DNA from: Clavaria fumosa
Taxonomy: Eukaryota > Basidiomycota > Agaricomycetes > Agaricales > Clavariaceae
DNA length: 64,000 nucleotides
Direction: 5' to 3'
Assembly: GCA_951802425.1 (NCBI GenBank)
Contig: OX637799.1
Span: 1,674,001 to 1,738,000 of the forward strand
Shown here: in pieces, positions 12,622 to 23,121 of the stretch
Layout of the letters: each line of letters starts with the position of its first letter
How positions within the stretch are numbered: position 1 is the stretch's first letter
Made by a program: the position numbers and the translations under genes
The notes under the pieces: generated by a model
The model's input: the letters and a program-made list of their open reading frames with translations, nothing else
Database searches by the model: none
What the model was told of the DNA's origin: nothing

Positions 12622-13497
12622 ATGGCGTCTCGTCTGACGAGACACGTCTTTGTCCGCCAATGGTCCTCTCTGCGGCCCACCTCATTCGTGGTTGCTCGCG
12701 CACCACGCACGCAGATGTTCCGGCTGACCAAGAGGTATTGGTCCATGGACCCGTCGCTCAGCACGCACAAGCACAAGAGCGACACTCCCTGGATCGTACG
12801 TCTGCCCGTCCGTTCGTTCACGTGCGAGACGGTGCTCATTTCTTCTGCCTTGCCGTGCGCGTTGTGCGACCCTAGGTTGGGATGATTCTGGTGTTCGGGC
12901 CCACGGTACGCGCTCCTCCTTCGACGCCCTTGTACTGGTGACCCTTCACATTGTGCATGCGTGGGGCAGCTGCTGTACCTGTTGTCCCCTTCTGCGAAGA
13001 GACATTCGGCGCATCACGGAGACGGCCATGAGCCGCATCACGTCGCGCATGCGCATGTCGCGGAACATCCTCACGAAGGGGAGACGCATGACGAACCAGT
13101 AAATGCAGTAGAGGAGAATAAGGAGGAGGAGCCAACAGAGGTACGGACTTCTGTATCCCTCTGTGTCGTTTATTTCGTACAGCCAGACTTTGCCTTCTCA
13201 GCGCCGTACCATAAGACCAATGAGGCAGCGTGAGCTGTCTCATGTCTGCCGTTTTGTCTTGTCCATTCTTCTTCGCGCTCACTATGAATTAATTCCTAAT
13301 GCTTATTACTCACCCCGCAGTCGGTCTCCGACGGAGACACAGAGGCCTCGGAGGTCTCAATAGATGACTCCCTAATTTCGGTCAGCCCTTTCTCTCCCAA
13401 TCTACGTCCAAAGTCACTTCGCTGACGCACTTCTCTGGCACAGGAGGATGAGTCCCCCGTTGATACCGCGGTGAAAAAAACGGAAGGGGACGACTGA
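12622..13497 (+). CDS. small mitochondrial inner-membrane-type protein, function unknown
   Basis: Five exons (12622-12795, 12876-12905, 12970-13140, 13321-13380, 13444-13497) give 162 residues. Every exon is a multiple of three, so all introns are phase 0. The N terminus MASRLTRHVFVRQWSSLRP is Arg/Ser-rich with no acidic residue, as in mitochondrial presequences. Then come HKHKSDTPWI and one hydrophobic span VGMILVFGPTLLYLLSP, partly carried by a 30-base exon. A His/Glu-rich acidic tail follows (HHGDGHEPHHVAHAHVAEHP, ending KKTEGDD). The HKSD..W plus single span plus acidic tail pattern is common among fungal mitochondrial hypothetical proteins. It sits directly upstream of COX20 on the same strand. 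Mitochondrial location is inferred from the presequence-like start. Confidence 0.78.
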
Positions 13498-13658
13498 GAA
13501 TGCTGCGTATGTGCTCTGCATGGACATTAAGGATGCTATACATATATCATCGTCAAGGATGTCGAGGGTGTTGTGGTCGTGAATATATGCTCCACGTTGT
13601 AAATGACCCGTGTGAAACTCGGGCACGACTCTGCACTCCGACATATAACGGGTACCGT

Positions 13659-14287
13659 ATGTCCACCGCGGCAGACGACGACGAGCGCCAGGGTTCTCCT
13701 CCCGTTTTCCCCAAGCCAGAGACGACAGGTAACTTCTGGCAAGACCTCAAGATCGCGTTCTCGGTGCACATCTCACCTTGTCGTGTTTGTGCGTGCTCGC
13801 GCTAACGCCGCTCATTTTTCCACCTCCGCGGCGGAAGAGGCTATCTCTACGCGATGATCTCGGGCGAATCGGAGAGATTCCGTGCGCACGCACTAGCCTG
13901 ATGAGTGGGATCGCGAGCGGCGTCGGTCTGGGCGCCGTACGCGCGCTGTCAAAGTGTATGCATACCGTTCCCTGTAACGCGAACCCAGAATGTCGAATAC
14001 ACACAATTTCAGCGCTGATGAGCGGCTTTCACTGGTCGATGGGCACGTTCGTCTTTATATCAGTTGGTACGTGGTGAGTAACCCCCTTCTCGCCTGCGTC
14101 GCACTCACGGATGTCATGGACAAGGACGATATGTCAGCGGAATCTGCGCCGAGAGCGCGAGCTGCTCGTGCACGTCGTGGAATGGCAGGCGAAGAAGCGG
14201 AGCCTCAAGCGCCCCGACGGGGATAGCAAGGAGGCGCGCGACGCTGAGCAGGAGAGCAGCGGAGCCGCTGGCTCTGCAGATTCGTGA
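13659..14287 (+). CDS. cox20: COX20 (FAM36A), cytochrome c oxidase assembly protein
   Basis: Inner mitochondrial membrane chaperone for Cox2 during complex IV assembly. Exons 13659-13763, 13838-13955, 14013-14073 and 14125-14287 join to 148 residues. The family core is present: DLGRIGEIPCARTSLMSG, a first membrane hairpin ASGVGLGAVRAL, then HWSMGTFVFISVGTW followed by the basic helix RNLRRERELLVHVVEWQ. The C-terminal tail is Glu/Ser/Ala-rich. Acceptors were chosen by the frame needed for these blocks; the second exon could begin at 13838 or a few bases later. It lies 161 bases after another probable mitochondrial gene on the same strand. Confidence 0.9.
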
Positions 14288-14408
14288 CGGTGGATTTATC
14301 TGCTCGGTACAAGTATTGGAAGTTCTACGCCGCCATTCTTGGTATTCAACTGCTCTCTTACAACTCGGCTGCGTGGACCCCCAGGCTAAGCTGACGAGGC
14401 CTGCTCGG

Positions 14409-15076
14409 TCAGTAGCTGCACTCCCAGATCTCCTTGTCCCACTTCTCCACGAGCCGTGGGTTGTCCTGGCCATATCGAAAGCGGCGCGTCAGTCTAAGAT
14501 TGGACCTTGCAACACGGCAACGTGGAGGACGTTGTGCATTTACCCGGTACTTGACTTGGAAGTCAGAGAAGCCGCCTTGAAGAACGAGGACCTGGGTGAT
14601 CTGGTCACCTGGTTTCTTCTGCAATGCTCTCGCCTCCTTGTACATCTTGGGAATATTTGCTCGACGCTTAGCGGCCCCGATGTTAACAGGATGCTTCATA
14701 CGGGACCTACCCTTGCCGCCTTTGGGCCTCTGTAAGAATCACAGTATGAGATGAGAGGCATCAAAAGGTCGCTAGCAACACTCGCCTGGACTGGGAGAGT
14801 GCACAATGAAAGATGACCAGCGAAATGTGACGTGTCTTGCGGACGAGGTCATCGAGGGAGCGGGCGAAGCTCTCGGAGGGCACATTGAGCGCGCCAACGA
14901 TGTTGCCGCCGGCGAAGTCGCTGTCGCGCACATCGATGACGCGGAAGCGGCTCTGGTCAGCGCCCTTGTCTTTGTCTTCGAGGATCATGGCTGCGAGTTG
15001 CTGCGAGGTGTTTTATTGCATGTCATCGCCAGTACACGCGCAGAAGACGTACTTCGTGGGTGATGTAGTCTGGCAT
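14409..15076 (-). CDS. Cdc25-like rhodanese phosphatase / arsenate reductase (Ibp1/Ych1 type)
   Basis: Single rhodanese domain of about 138 residues. The start is ATG at 15076 (MPDYITHE), then after an intron QLAAMILEDKDK, FRVIDVRDSDFAGGNIVGA, and the active-site loop HCALSQSRGPKAAR. This is the H-C-x5-R loop of the Cdc25/Acr2 class, with catalytic Cys followed by the phosphate-binding Arg. It ends DNPRLVEKWDKEIWECSY at the TGA at 14409-14411. Small proteins of this type (fission yeast Ibp1, budding yeast Ych1/Arr2) act as phosphatases or arsenate reductases. The loop is interrupted by a GC-AG intron (14730-14785) and continued by a 19-base exon (14711-14729). It is divergent from porin. Confidence 0.9.
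14711..14785 (-). other. GC-AG intron followed by 19-base micro-exon in the phosphatase loop
   Basis: On the minus strand the donor reads CCAG|GCGAGT at 14785 and the acceptor TTACAG at 14730. The next exon is only 19 bases (14711-14729), then a GT-AG intron 14646-14710. The join gives SQSRGPKAAR, so the catalytic Cys and its Arg are on different exons. Confidence 0.88.
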
Positions 15077-15542
15077 TGCGGTCGTTGTCGCTGGTGACGC
15101 TGAAGCCGACGCGGTATCTACCGTGTGAATTTGACTGCATGTCGGTTTCCGACGATGAGCAGAACGTCGTCGACGATGGCAGACGTCTTATGGGCGTGTA
15201 TTCGCTGCTCTCCGCGAGGACGAAGTCTGTCACGACGACAGTCGTCCGTGGCCACGACCACCATTAATTAACTATACGTACACCTTACCGCAGTCCACAG
15301 CGTCGGTAACTACTTAAGCTGGCAGGCGAGTCTTCAATTGTCAACAGCCCGTCGACGGTGCCATCTATGACCGTCGCGTTGAGCGCTGTCGCTGACAATG
15401 AGGAGAGCAACGTCGTGTTGAGCGACCGTGTGAATATCGCCGAGTAAATACGGTGAAACAATTTTTCGGCAGCGCTCCCGTCATCGCCCACAGTGTTGTG
15501 TCGCAACCCTCATTGTCGACCCAGCCAGCCAGCTCACCACCA
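15077..15542. promoter_or_regulatory. divergent promoter region, phosphatase and porin
   Basis: 466 bases separate the divergent start codons. I see no open frame of interest and cannot point to a specific factor site with confidence. Confidence 0.5.
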
Positions 15543-16667
15543 ATGCCGCTACCTCAGCCTGTTCCCCCCAGCTGGAAGGTACGCATGCAGCTCGTCGTCT
15601 CAGACAGCGAGCAAGCCCCTCATTTCCACCTCAGGACCTCGGCAAGTCGTCCAACGACTTGCTCGGCAGGGACTTCCCCATCCATGGCACAACTCTAGAG
15701 ATCAAGACCAAGACCCCCTCGAACGTCTCCTTCAAGGTCTTCGGGTCACAGAACCCCAAGAACGGCGTCATTGACGCCGACCTCGAGGCCAAGTATGCCG
15801 ACCCTAAGCACGGCCTCACCTATACCCAGTCTTGGTCCACTGGCAACATGCTCAAGTCCGTCCTCGAACTCGAGAACCAGATTGCCAAGGGTCTCAAGCT
15901 CGACCTCACCACCACGCTCGTCCCCACAAGCGAGAAGAAAAGCGCGATGCTCAGCGCTATCTACAAGCAGAGCGGCGTGCACTCACGCGTTGCGCTTGAC
16001 GTGTTTCGCGTGCGTCGTCCTAGCTCTATGATCCGTCCATTCTGATTTGACTCCCTTCAGGGACCGACCTTCACGGCTGATAGCGTCTTTGGCCGAGACG
16101 GCTTCCTCTTGGGAGGAGAGGCCGCATACAACGTGACCGAGGGCCGCGTAAGTCGGTGGGCCGCCGCCGTCGGCTACAGCGCCCCGGAATACGCTATCAC
16201 CGTGCACGGACTGAACAACCTGAACATCTTCACCGCGTCGTACTTCCACAAAGTTAGCCCGGATGTTGAAGCTGGTGCTAAGGCCGTGTATGATGCCAAG
16301 GCAGCGACGCCCCATGTTGCACTCGAAGTCGGTGGCAAGGCGTACGTTGTTTCTGCCCTACTGTGTTGTCCTGCGTGATATTTATTTGTTTATTTTCTTG
16401 GTACGCGGTTGAAAGTTACCTCGACAACGCTGCCTTTATCAAGGCTAAAATCAACAACTCGGGTATTCTTGCCCTTGGATACACGCAGGCACTCCGTCCG
16501 GGAATCAAAGCCTCCTTTGGAATTGCCCTTGATATGCACAAACTGAACGATCCTCACCACTCAGGTCCCTCTCATAAGGTAGGCTTTTGTGCTTTGTTTC
16601 CTAGACTTGACGTTGACTGACGTTTTCTCTCGGTCAGGTCGGGGCCCAGTTAACGTTTGAGTCATAA
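15543..16667 (+). CDS. por1: mitochondrial outer-membrane porin (VDAC)
   Basis: Beta-barrel channel that passes ATP, ADP and small metabolites through the outer mitochondrial membrane. Five exons (15543-15578, 15635-16009, 16061-16341, 16416-16578, 16638-16667) give 294 residues, a normal porin length. It starts MPLPQPVPPSWKDLGKSSND with the conserved N-terminal helix and LLGRDFPI. Alternating strands follow, including TPSNVSFKVFGSQ, LTYTQSWSTGNML and a GLK block (AKGLKLDLTT). It ends KVGAQLTFES. No frameshift or missing strand is apparent. The first exon codes only twelve residues. Confidence 0.95.
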
Positions 16668-16866
16668 AACTGGTAATGTGAGGGAAGGGCCGTGTTAATA
16701 GATGAAGTGGTTTGTTCTTCGCCACAAGCGTTATATTGTGGTTACAACGCACTATTAGAACGTATCCACCGTCAATACCAGCTCAGTTTACACAATTACA
16801 GTAAAGTCGATGAGAGACGCGATTGTGGCAGTGCTCAGTCACCTGCACCCAACGCTCACCGTCCAA

Positions 16867-18159
16867 ATGGCGTCCTTCCCCGACCGGAACGTTGACTCGC
16901 CACCACCCAGCAAACGTCCACGCGTCAAAGAAGAGCATCCGGTCGACGCCAAGTCTAACGGTAATGCGACCGCCGCCGCCAATGCTCTGGCACTGACACC
17001 GCTCGCCCCCGCCGCGCCCGCGCTCAACCCCGCGCTGTCGCTTCCCCCACTCTCCATGTCAATATTGGGCACTGAGCCACTCGACGAGTTCATCCTAGAC
17101 GTCTCGAATTTTGTGCACTACATGATTACGTCTGCGCCGCCCGATAAGGGTGGACACATTGAGGTCGAGGCGAAGATCGGGCTCTTGAGAGACCGGCGGA
17201 CCAGCCAGCGGCTAGGCTTACCTGTGCGCGTGGAGACGAGTATGTATCCTTGTACCGTTCTTTTCCATTAACAGGACCGCTGAGACACGTTGCTCTGAGT
17301 ACTCAACTCGAACGAGCCTGACGTGCGCTTCGAGTCGAACATGTCAGTGGTGAGAACATCTGAACACCATGTCTCCCCATCCCTTCTCCTCTCTCGCTCG
17401 TCTCCCTCGCACTCCGACCAGTTCCCTCCTCCTTTTCCCAATAGGCTCAACATAGACACCTCAACACGCTCTTGAATGAGCTCCTCACGAACCCGAGACC
17501 GCCGAGCCTGTCCTCGCTCGCGTGCCGCCACCAGCACCTCGTCGACACGATGCACCCTGCGCCCGGCGGCGAGCGAATCCGCATCACGCGCGACGAGAAC
17601 ACGGGCGCGGTCCTGCAGTGCGTGCGCAAGGTGCGCCTCGGCGACCTAAACGTGTACTCGCCGATGCGTGCGGCGGACTGGCGCGTGAGCGTCAATCTTG
17701 AGATCCCAAGTGAGAGCGACGGCGTTCGCCTCTGCGCGCGTTTTTGTGTCTGGCGCGTGTTTCGTGTACTCACGTTGTGGTTTCCAACGCTGCGCCTGGT
17801 AGTCCCGCATCCGGCGGGCTTGCCCACGCTCACGCGCAGAAAGGACAGGCTGAGCTACTCGCATGAAGAATTTATCATCGACCTCACGCAAGTGACATCG
17901 TCCAGTCCTGGGGGCTCGGTGTGTGCTTTCCCCAGACTATTTCCCTTGCCCTTAACGAACTGATTTTCTCGTGGACATACAGCCAGAAATAATGCATGAG
18001 CTGGAGATCGAGATCGCCCGGCCTGCCCTCTTGCTAGCCCTCGCTGAGAAACGGAACGACCTCAGAGCGCCTGAACATGAACGGTCGGCGTTTGATGAAC
18101 TTATTCGTGCATTTGTCAACAACGCTCGCATATTGGTGAGGAACGTTGGTGGGCCATGA
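16867..18159 (+). CDS. cet1: mRNA 5'-triphosphatase, first enzyme of cap synthesis (Cet1 family)
   Basis: Metal-dependent tunnel-type RNA triphosphatase that removes the gamma phosphate of nascent transcripts in the nucleus. Exons 16867-17239, 17300-17349, 17445-17709, 17803-17918 and 17983-18159 join to 326 residues. After a disordered N terminus with a basic motif PPSKRPRVKEE, the catalytic barrel begins with IEVEAKIG, whose two Glu bind metal. Then come RFESNMS, ERIRITRDE, KVRLGDLNVYSP and RRKDRLSYSHEEF. The second acidic strand is ELEIEIARP, with AFDELIRAFVNNARILVRN near the end. An upstream in-frame ATG at 16810 exists but would add only a weak extension. Its 3' end is followed closely by the opposing RAD60-like gene. 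Confidence 0.9.
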
Positions 18160-18362
18160 TCATTTTATTTTGGATATCTCCAAATTCATGTACGCGCACA
18201 CCCTGTCCTTGGTTATACTGATTTTTTAACCGCTGTGAACCTAATAGATGTACCCGTTGCGTAGTAACCCCTTCATGTACTATCGGAGAGACCAAGTCTT
18301 CTCCGCGCAATCGCAAGTCATCCAAACGAAACCCCCTCCCCCCTGCGCGACCACTACGTACG

Positions 18363-20138
18363 TCACACACCAACCACCTCGACCTGATCGCCGTCCTCCA
18401 GGTCCGCCTCCCCAATCTCAGACTCAGGGTCGAGCTTGTCCCCGTCGACAACGAGGGCTGGCGCGGCAGCGCGTCCTTTCTGCCGAGTCGTAGGCGCGGT
18501 AAGCCCAGCGCGCTTCATGAACTCGCGCACGATAGCCTGGCATTTGGTTGTCGGGCGCACGGTTACGGTGACGTCCCTGCGTCCCTCCGAGCGCAGGACA
18601 ATCTTAAACGTCTCCCCACCCGTGGACTCCGTGTCGGACTCCTCGACGGCAGAAGCGGCGGCGATGGCTTCGTCGTCGAAGAATAATTGAGCAGCTTCAA
18701 CGTACGCCTGGCGGGGTGAGCCAGGGTGCTGGTGTGTGCGGATGTAGTCGTAGGTCACCTTGGTGCAAGCCTCTTTTGGGGGGGACGGATGTAGTCAAGG
18801 TGCATCCAAGCGGGGACGAGATGACATGACTCACCTAGCTCGGCTTCGGCCCATATGCCCAGGCTGTGCGGAGTCACGGACGAGAATACCCTCTGGCCGT
18901 CATATGTCATGATGAGGCTGTCAGAAAGGATGGTGGCTAGGTCTGCGGTCTCTTCAAAAAGACCCTTGAAAGTGTCGTACTAGATGAGGCTCAGCCTTCG
19001 TCGCACTGATGACGCAGAACGGTAGCCCGTGTGATATTTACCCGCCCAATGACACACATCCATGTTTTAATCTGTCCAGCATCGTCCGCGGGGTGTGGAC
19101 GCCATTTTACCTTGATGCGGACGCTCTCTGGTCCGCCTCTGATTTCAGACGGGCCGCTGGAGGCCATGGCGGAGGCAGACCGTCTGACGAGGGCTTTTTC
19201 CGCGATCATGGCCAGCTCTGGGTCGAGCACGATCGTGTCGGTTGAATCGTCGCCGAGCGCCATAGGTGAAGGCGGGCGTGGGTCCGGAAGTAGCGTTCGT
19301 CTAATGTGGGGGAGAGTATCTGACTTCTGATGCGATCCTTCGGGGCAAGGATGGCTCACCGTACGACGTTTCTGGCGTTCTGGAGCGTGTGGGCTGAAAG
19401 TGGTGGAGGAGGCGTGATGGACCTCGAGCGGCTCCGTGGTCGCTGCCGTGTCGCGGAGGCTAGACGTGGGTCTCTGGGGGTATCAGGTGCAAGGATGGTG
19501 AGGTCTTCGGACGCGTCGCCTGCGATATCAGTTGAGAGCAAGCTATGATGGGCAATACATGTTCAAAAGCGCTAGTCAAAATGGGGGTTTTGGTTGGACG
19601 ACGGGCGGTCAAGATATGGGGCAGAGAGCAGCCAACGAAACGTCTGCCCCACGATTTCCAGGAAGCGCCGCTCAGTGCCCGAGGCGTGGACACTCACCTC
19701 GCGATATCTTTCGACTTTGTCCAGCTTGGCAGCTCTGTTTCCGGCTTCTGTTGCTTCTTCTTCGCCGGTCTGCCACGTTTTCGCGGTCGCGGAGCAAAGT
19801 CCACTTCTATGAGGTCGATGTCTGACGTCTCCTCGTCGTCTTCGGTGGAGCATGGCCGAATCTGCTTCAGCTCTGGAAATTGCTAAAGGGATGAGTGAAT
19901 TTGGGACTATATGCGCTGAGAACTCACGTTGCACGTCGAGCAGTTCGAGCCTTTTCCACGCCCGGACGTCTCTCCTGGTGTTCTTCATGAAGAGAGCATC
20001 CTCGTCCTCGATTGGGGATTGTGGGGGCGGTGAGGATGAGGAAGAGGCCTTAGATTCCAGTATAGAGACCACCGGATTCGATACGATAGCTGGTTTTGCC
20101 CGTGGTCGTGGACGCGGACGAGACGCGAGATCTGCCAT
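18363..20138 (-). CDS. RAD60/ESC2/NIP45-like protein with SUMO-like domains
   Basis: Genome-stability factor of the family that works with SMC5/6 and the SUMO pathway. Exons run from ATG at 20138 (MADLASRPRPRPRAKPAIV) to TGA at 18363-18365. Visible parts in order: a basic N terminus, an acidic patch with a SUMO-interacting-type motif DIDLIEVDF, an AT-hook-like RKRGRPAKKK, and a Ser/Pro-rich linker. A first SUMO-like domain starts near VRIKVKWRPHP and continues through YDTFKGLFEETADLATILSD. The second C-terminal one begins FKIVLRSEGRRDVTVTVRP and ends DLEDGDQVEVVGV, the Rad60-SLD ending. Two tandem SUMO-like domains plus a SIM match Rad60/Esc2. It diverges from the next gene by only 118 bases. 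Confidence 0.85.
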
Positions 20139-20256
20139 GATACGCGCGACGACTGCGCGAGTTGAGGAGAATGGACCAGAACAAAAATACGGTCAAACTT
20201 GGAAGAAAATTGGGTACACGTGACCTGACATTGGAGTCACTGTAAAACCGCGTACG
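20139..20256. promoter_or_regulatory. 118-base bidirectional promoter
   Basis: The only non-coding DNA between the start codons of the RAD60-like gene (minus) and the GCFC gene (plus). Both must be transcribed from within it or from overlapping 5' regions. Confidence 0.55.
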
Positions 20257-23121
20257 ATGGCGGACGCTATCGTCTTCAAGCGAAAAGTATCAAAGCCATC
20301 GCAGAGAAGTCGGGAGAGGTCGCCAGATGCTACAACCGAGGCGGGTTGCGTGACGCCGCAGACCAGCGAGGACGTGTCCCCAATGATGCTCACCGCCAAG
20401 TTGAAGAAGGGCAAACGGACGAAAACTAAGCTGGACCTCAGCTTTACGGGAGAGGATGAGGTATGCCCGGATTACCGTAGTTCAGGTTGAGTGTACTCAT
20501 GGGCGCATTCATCGGTTGTGCGATAGGCGGAAAACCAGGAGGCATTTCAGGTCAAGAAATCGAACTTGAGCAAGAAGGTCGCACTAGGTCTACATCCCGC
20601 GTTGAAAGGGTGCGTGTGTGTGTCTCTTGTCCCTCTTGCGTTCATTACGTGTTTCTTTCAGTTTGCAGCCTTCCGTGAACCCACCAACGGCGAATGGTGG
20701 TCCAGTCTACGATTCAGCATACCTGTCCGAATTAAAGGCCAGCACGCCTTCGTCCCGGCCTCGCAGCGCGGCAGGCCAGCCATCTAATGTTGACGTGTCC
20801 GTCAGCATGGATGAACTCGCAATTCAGAATAGTGAACTTCCTGGCGAAACGGGTTGGCCAATCCGCTGTGTTCTTCGCGTCTGTACTCATATGTACCCCG
20901 ATAGACGTCCGTGGTTCTGGTATGCTATTGGATTCTACTATAAAGAGCGCCAAGGAAAAGCGCAAGCATCTGCGAGGGATCGGCGCCTCCTCTTCGGATG
21001 ATTTCATCAGTCTGACGGTGGCAAAGAAGGGGGAAGGTTCCCAAGGCCCACATCCCGAGAGTCGATTGATGAGAGAAGAAGATGACATGGGAGATGGGGA
21101 TGATGGTATTTCGCTAGTCACTTCCTGCCTTCGTCCCTATTGTTCACAATTTTTGCTCCAGAATTTGCTGAGTATACCAGTGCACAGGAACGGATCGCAT
21201 TAGGGAAAAAGTCCAAGAAACTTGAAGCCGAGAAACGTAAGGAGGCCATGGTGGAAATGATTATAGACGCGTATGCCCCTTCATTCTGCTCCTTCCACAC
21301 GGCTGATGCGGACACCCAGCGAGGAAGAAGATGAAGACTCTAAAGAATGGGCCGAAGAACAGGAGCGCAGGGGCGGACATAGATCCGAGGCTGCTTCCTT
21401 TGCTCCGGTGAAAGAGACTTATAAACCTGCACCGAGTATGCTTCCTTTTGAGCCATTCCTGAAGCTTTCAAATACTGACCCTAAGCGTCTTGCAGTCCCT
21501 CGTTCGACACCAGTACCTACACTCGGACCGGCAATCGCTCGTCTCACGCAGGAGCTCGCAGCTCTTACTACCTCGCATGCATCGAATAGTCATTCCATGA
21601 CATCCGTCGCTGAGGAGCATGCAAGGGCCGATGCGCGGGAACTTGAGCTGCGGCAGATGATCTCCAAGGCAGAGGAAAAGCGCAGCTGGTTTGCTACCTT
21701 CAGAGAGTGGCTTGAGGGTGTCGCCACCTTTCTTGATGAGAAGGTATGTAAGACTATTCTCATCACTTTCGCAGCACTTTCCCACTCTGGCTGCATTTGT
21801 CAAGTTCCCTGTCCTCGAGAAACTCGATAACGAACACCTCCTGATTCTCAAGGAGCGTTCCGATATGATCGCCCAGCGCCGGAAAGCGGATGACGAAGAT
21901 GACCTATCCCTATTTCTGGGCTCGTTGCCACCCGTAACTCAGGTGGAAGAAGTGGACGAGTTGGGCCGCGTTATACCGCAACCTAACTCTCCTGCGGCAA
22001 GGCGAGATCGTCGAATACAACGTCTCAGCCGGCGAGCTCGCCGCAATGCACGGCTTCAAAGTACCCCGACCGATGAAGAAGGCTATTCGACCGACTCTTC
22101 TCTCTCACCGGCCGACGCGGCAGATTACGAAACTGCGAAGCAGAGACTGAGAAGCGACGGCGAAGCCATATTCTCAGACGTGAAATCAGAGGAATTTAAT
22201 GATCCGAGACTCGGGTTGGGAAAGTGGTTTGAAGAGTGGCGGAGCAGATACAGCGACATTTATATCAGAGCGTGGGGTGGTCCTGGTATGGTTGCCGCGT
22301 GGGAATTCTGGGCGCGAATGGAAATGCTGGGGTGGAATCCATTCGAGGTCAGCCTTTGCGTTGATGACATTCCCAAACCTGACGTGTAATAATTTACAGG
22401 ACTCGAATGGTCTGGATAGCTTCCTATGGTCTGCGTCTTTGCACGAGTACTCTCAATCATCTTTGGACGATGAATCCGATCCTCAGCTCGTTCCCGAGAT
22501 GATTTCGACGGCCATCGCTCCGAGGCTGTGCAAGCTGATTGAGAGTGGTGCGTTGGATCCGTACTCTGCGCAAGACGTGCGTCGGATGGTAGATCTGGCT
22601 GAGCAAGTCGAAGCCTCCTTGAATGAAGGACACGTCAGATTCCAGGCACGATTCTCTTCACGTGTAAATTTATCCTTCCATTGACTGAGCCGACCTGTGA
22701 TCCAGGCATTATTGAAGGCGGTTTACCTGGTGTTTAACGGAGCCATTACCGAACTCATTGAGTTTTCAAAGCCCTACTTTGCCTTGAATACCCCACCATT
22801 CGATCCAGAGGCTATCCCCGCTCGGCGTCGCTTCATCTCTCGAAGGATAAAGTTGCTCAAGAATCTGATGCGATGGCGGAAGTACACAGGGGAGCGTTTT
22901 GGGATTGGCGAGCTCGTCACTAATTTTGTGGACCGCTGCATACTTCCCACAGCTGAAACTGGCTGGGAGGTCGGTGGCCAAGATATCATACAGAAGGTGA
23001 GTAATTCGTGTCCTCCTGGCCACTACGACTCGTTAACGTTAGCTGTCATCTCTAGGCCGTGGCTTTGCTACCATCAGAACTTGTTTCTGTTCGAGTAAAT
23101 TCCCGGCTGGCTTTAACATGA
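20257..23121 (+). CDS. PAXBP1/GCFC-domain protein, probable spliceosome-associated factor
   Basis: Homologue of the GC-rich-sequence factor family (PAXBP1, plant ILP1), members of which associate with late spliceosomes or lariat-release complexes. It begins MADAIVFKRKVSKPSQRSRE. The N-terminal half is charged and disordered, with segments such as SKKVALGLHPALK and SAKEKRKHLRGIG. A coiled-coil region contains RLTQELAALTTSHASN. The C-terminal GCFC region includes LGLGKWFEEWRSRYSDIYI, GMVAAWEFWARMEMLGWNPF, ALLKAVYLVFNGAITELIEF and ERFGIGELVTNFVDRCILP. About eight short introns interrupt it. I end it at the TGA at 23119-23121; a downstream donor at GTAAAT could extend it, so the last exon is uncertain. 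Confidence 0.75.

Noticed and set aside
12436..12660. Minus-strand frame ending in a hydrophobic stretch
   Set aside because: It overlaps the start of the mitochondrial-protein gene on the other strand, has no upstream exon that continues it, and matches no family I know.
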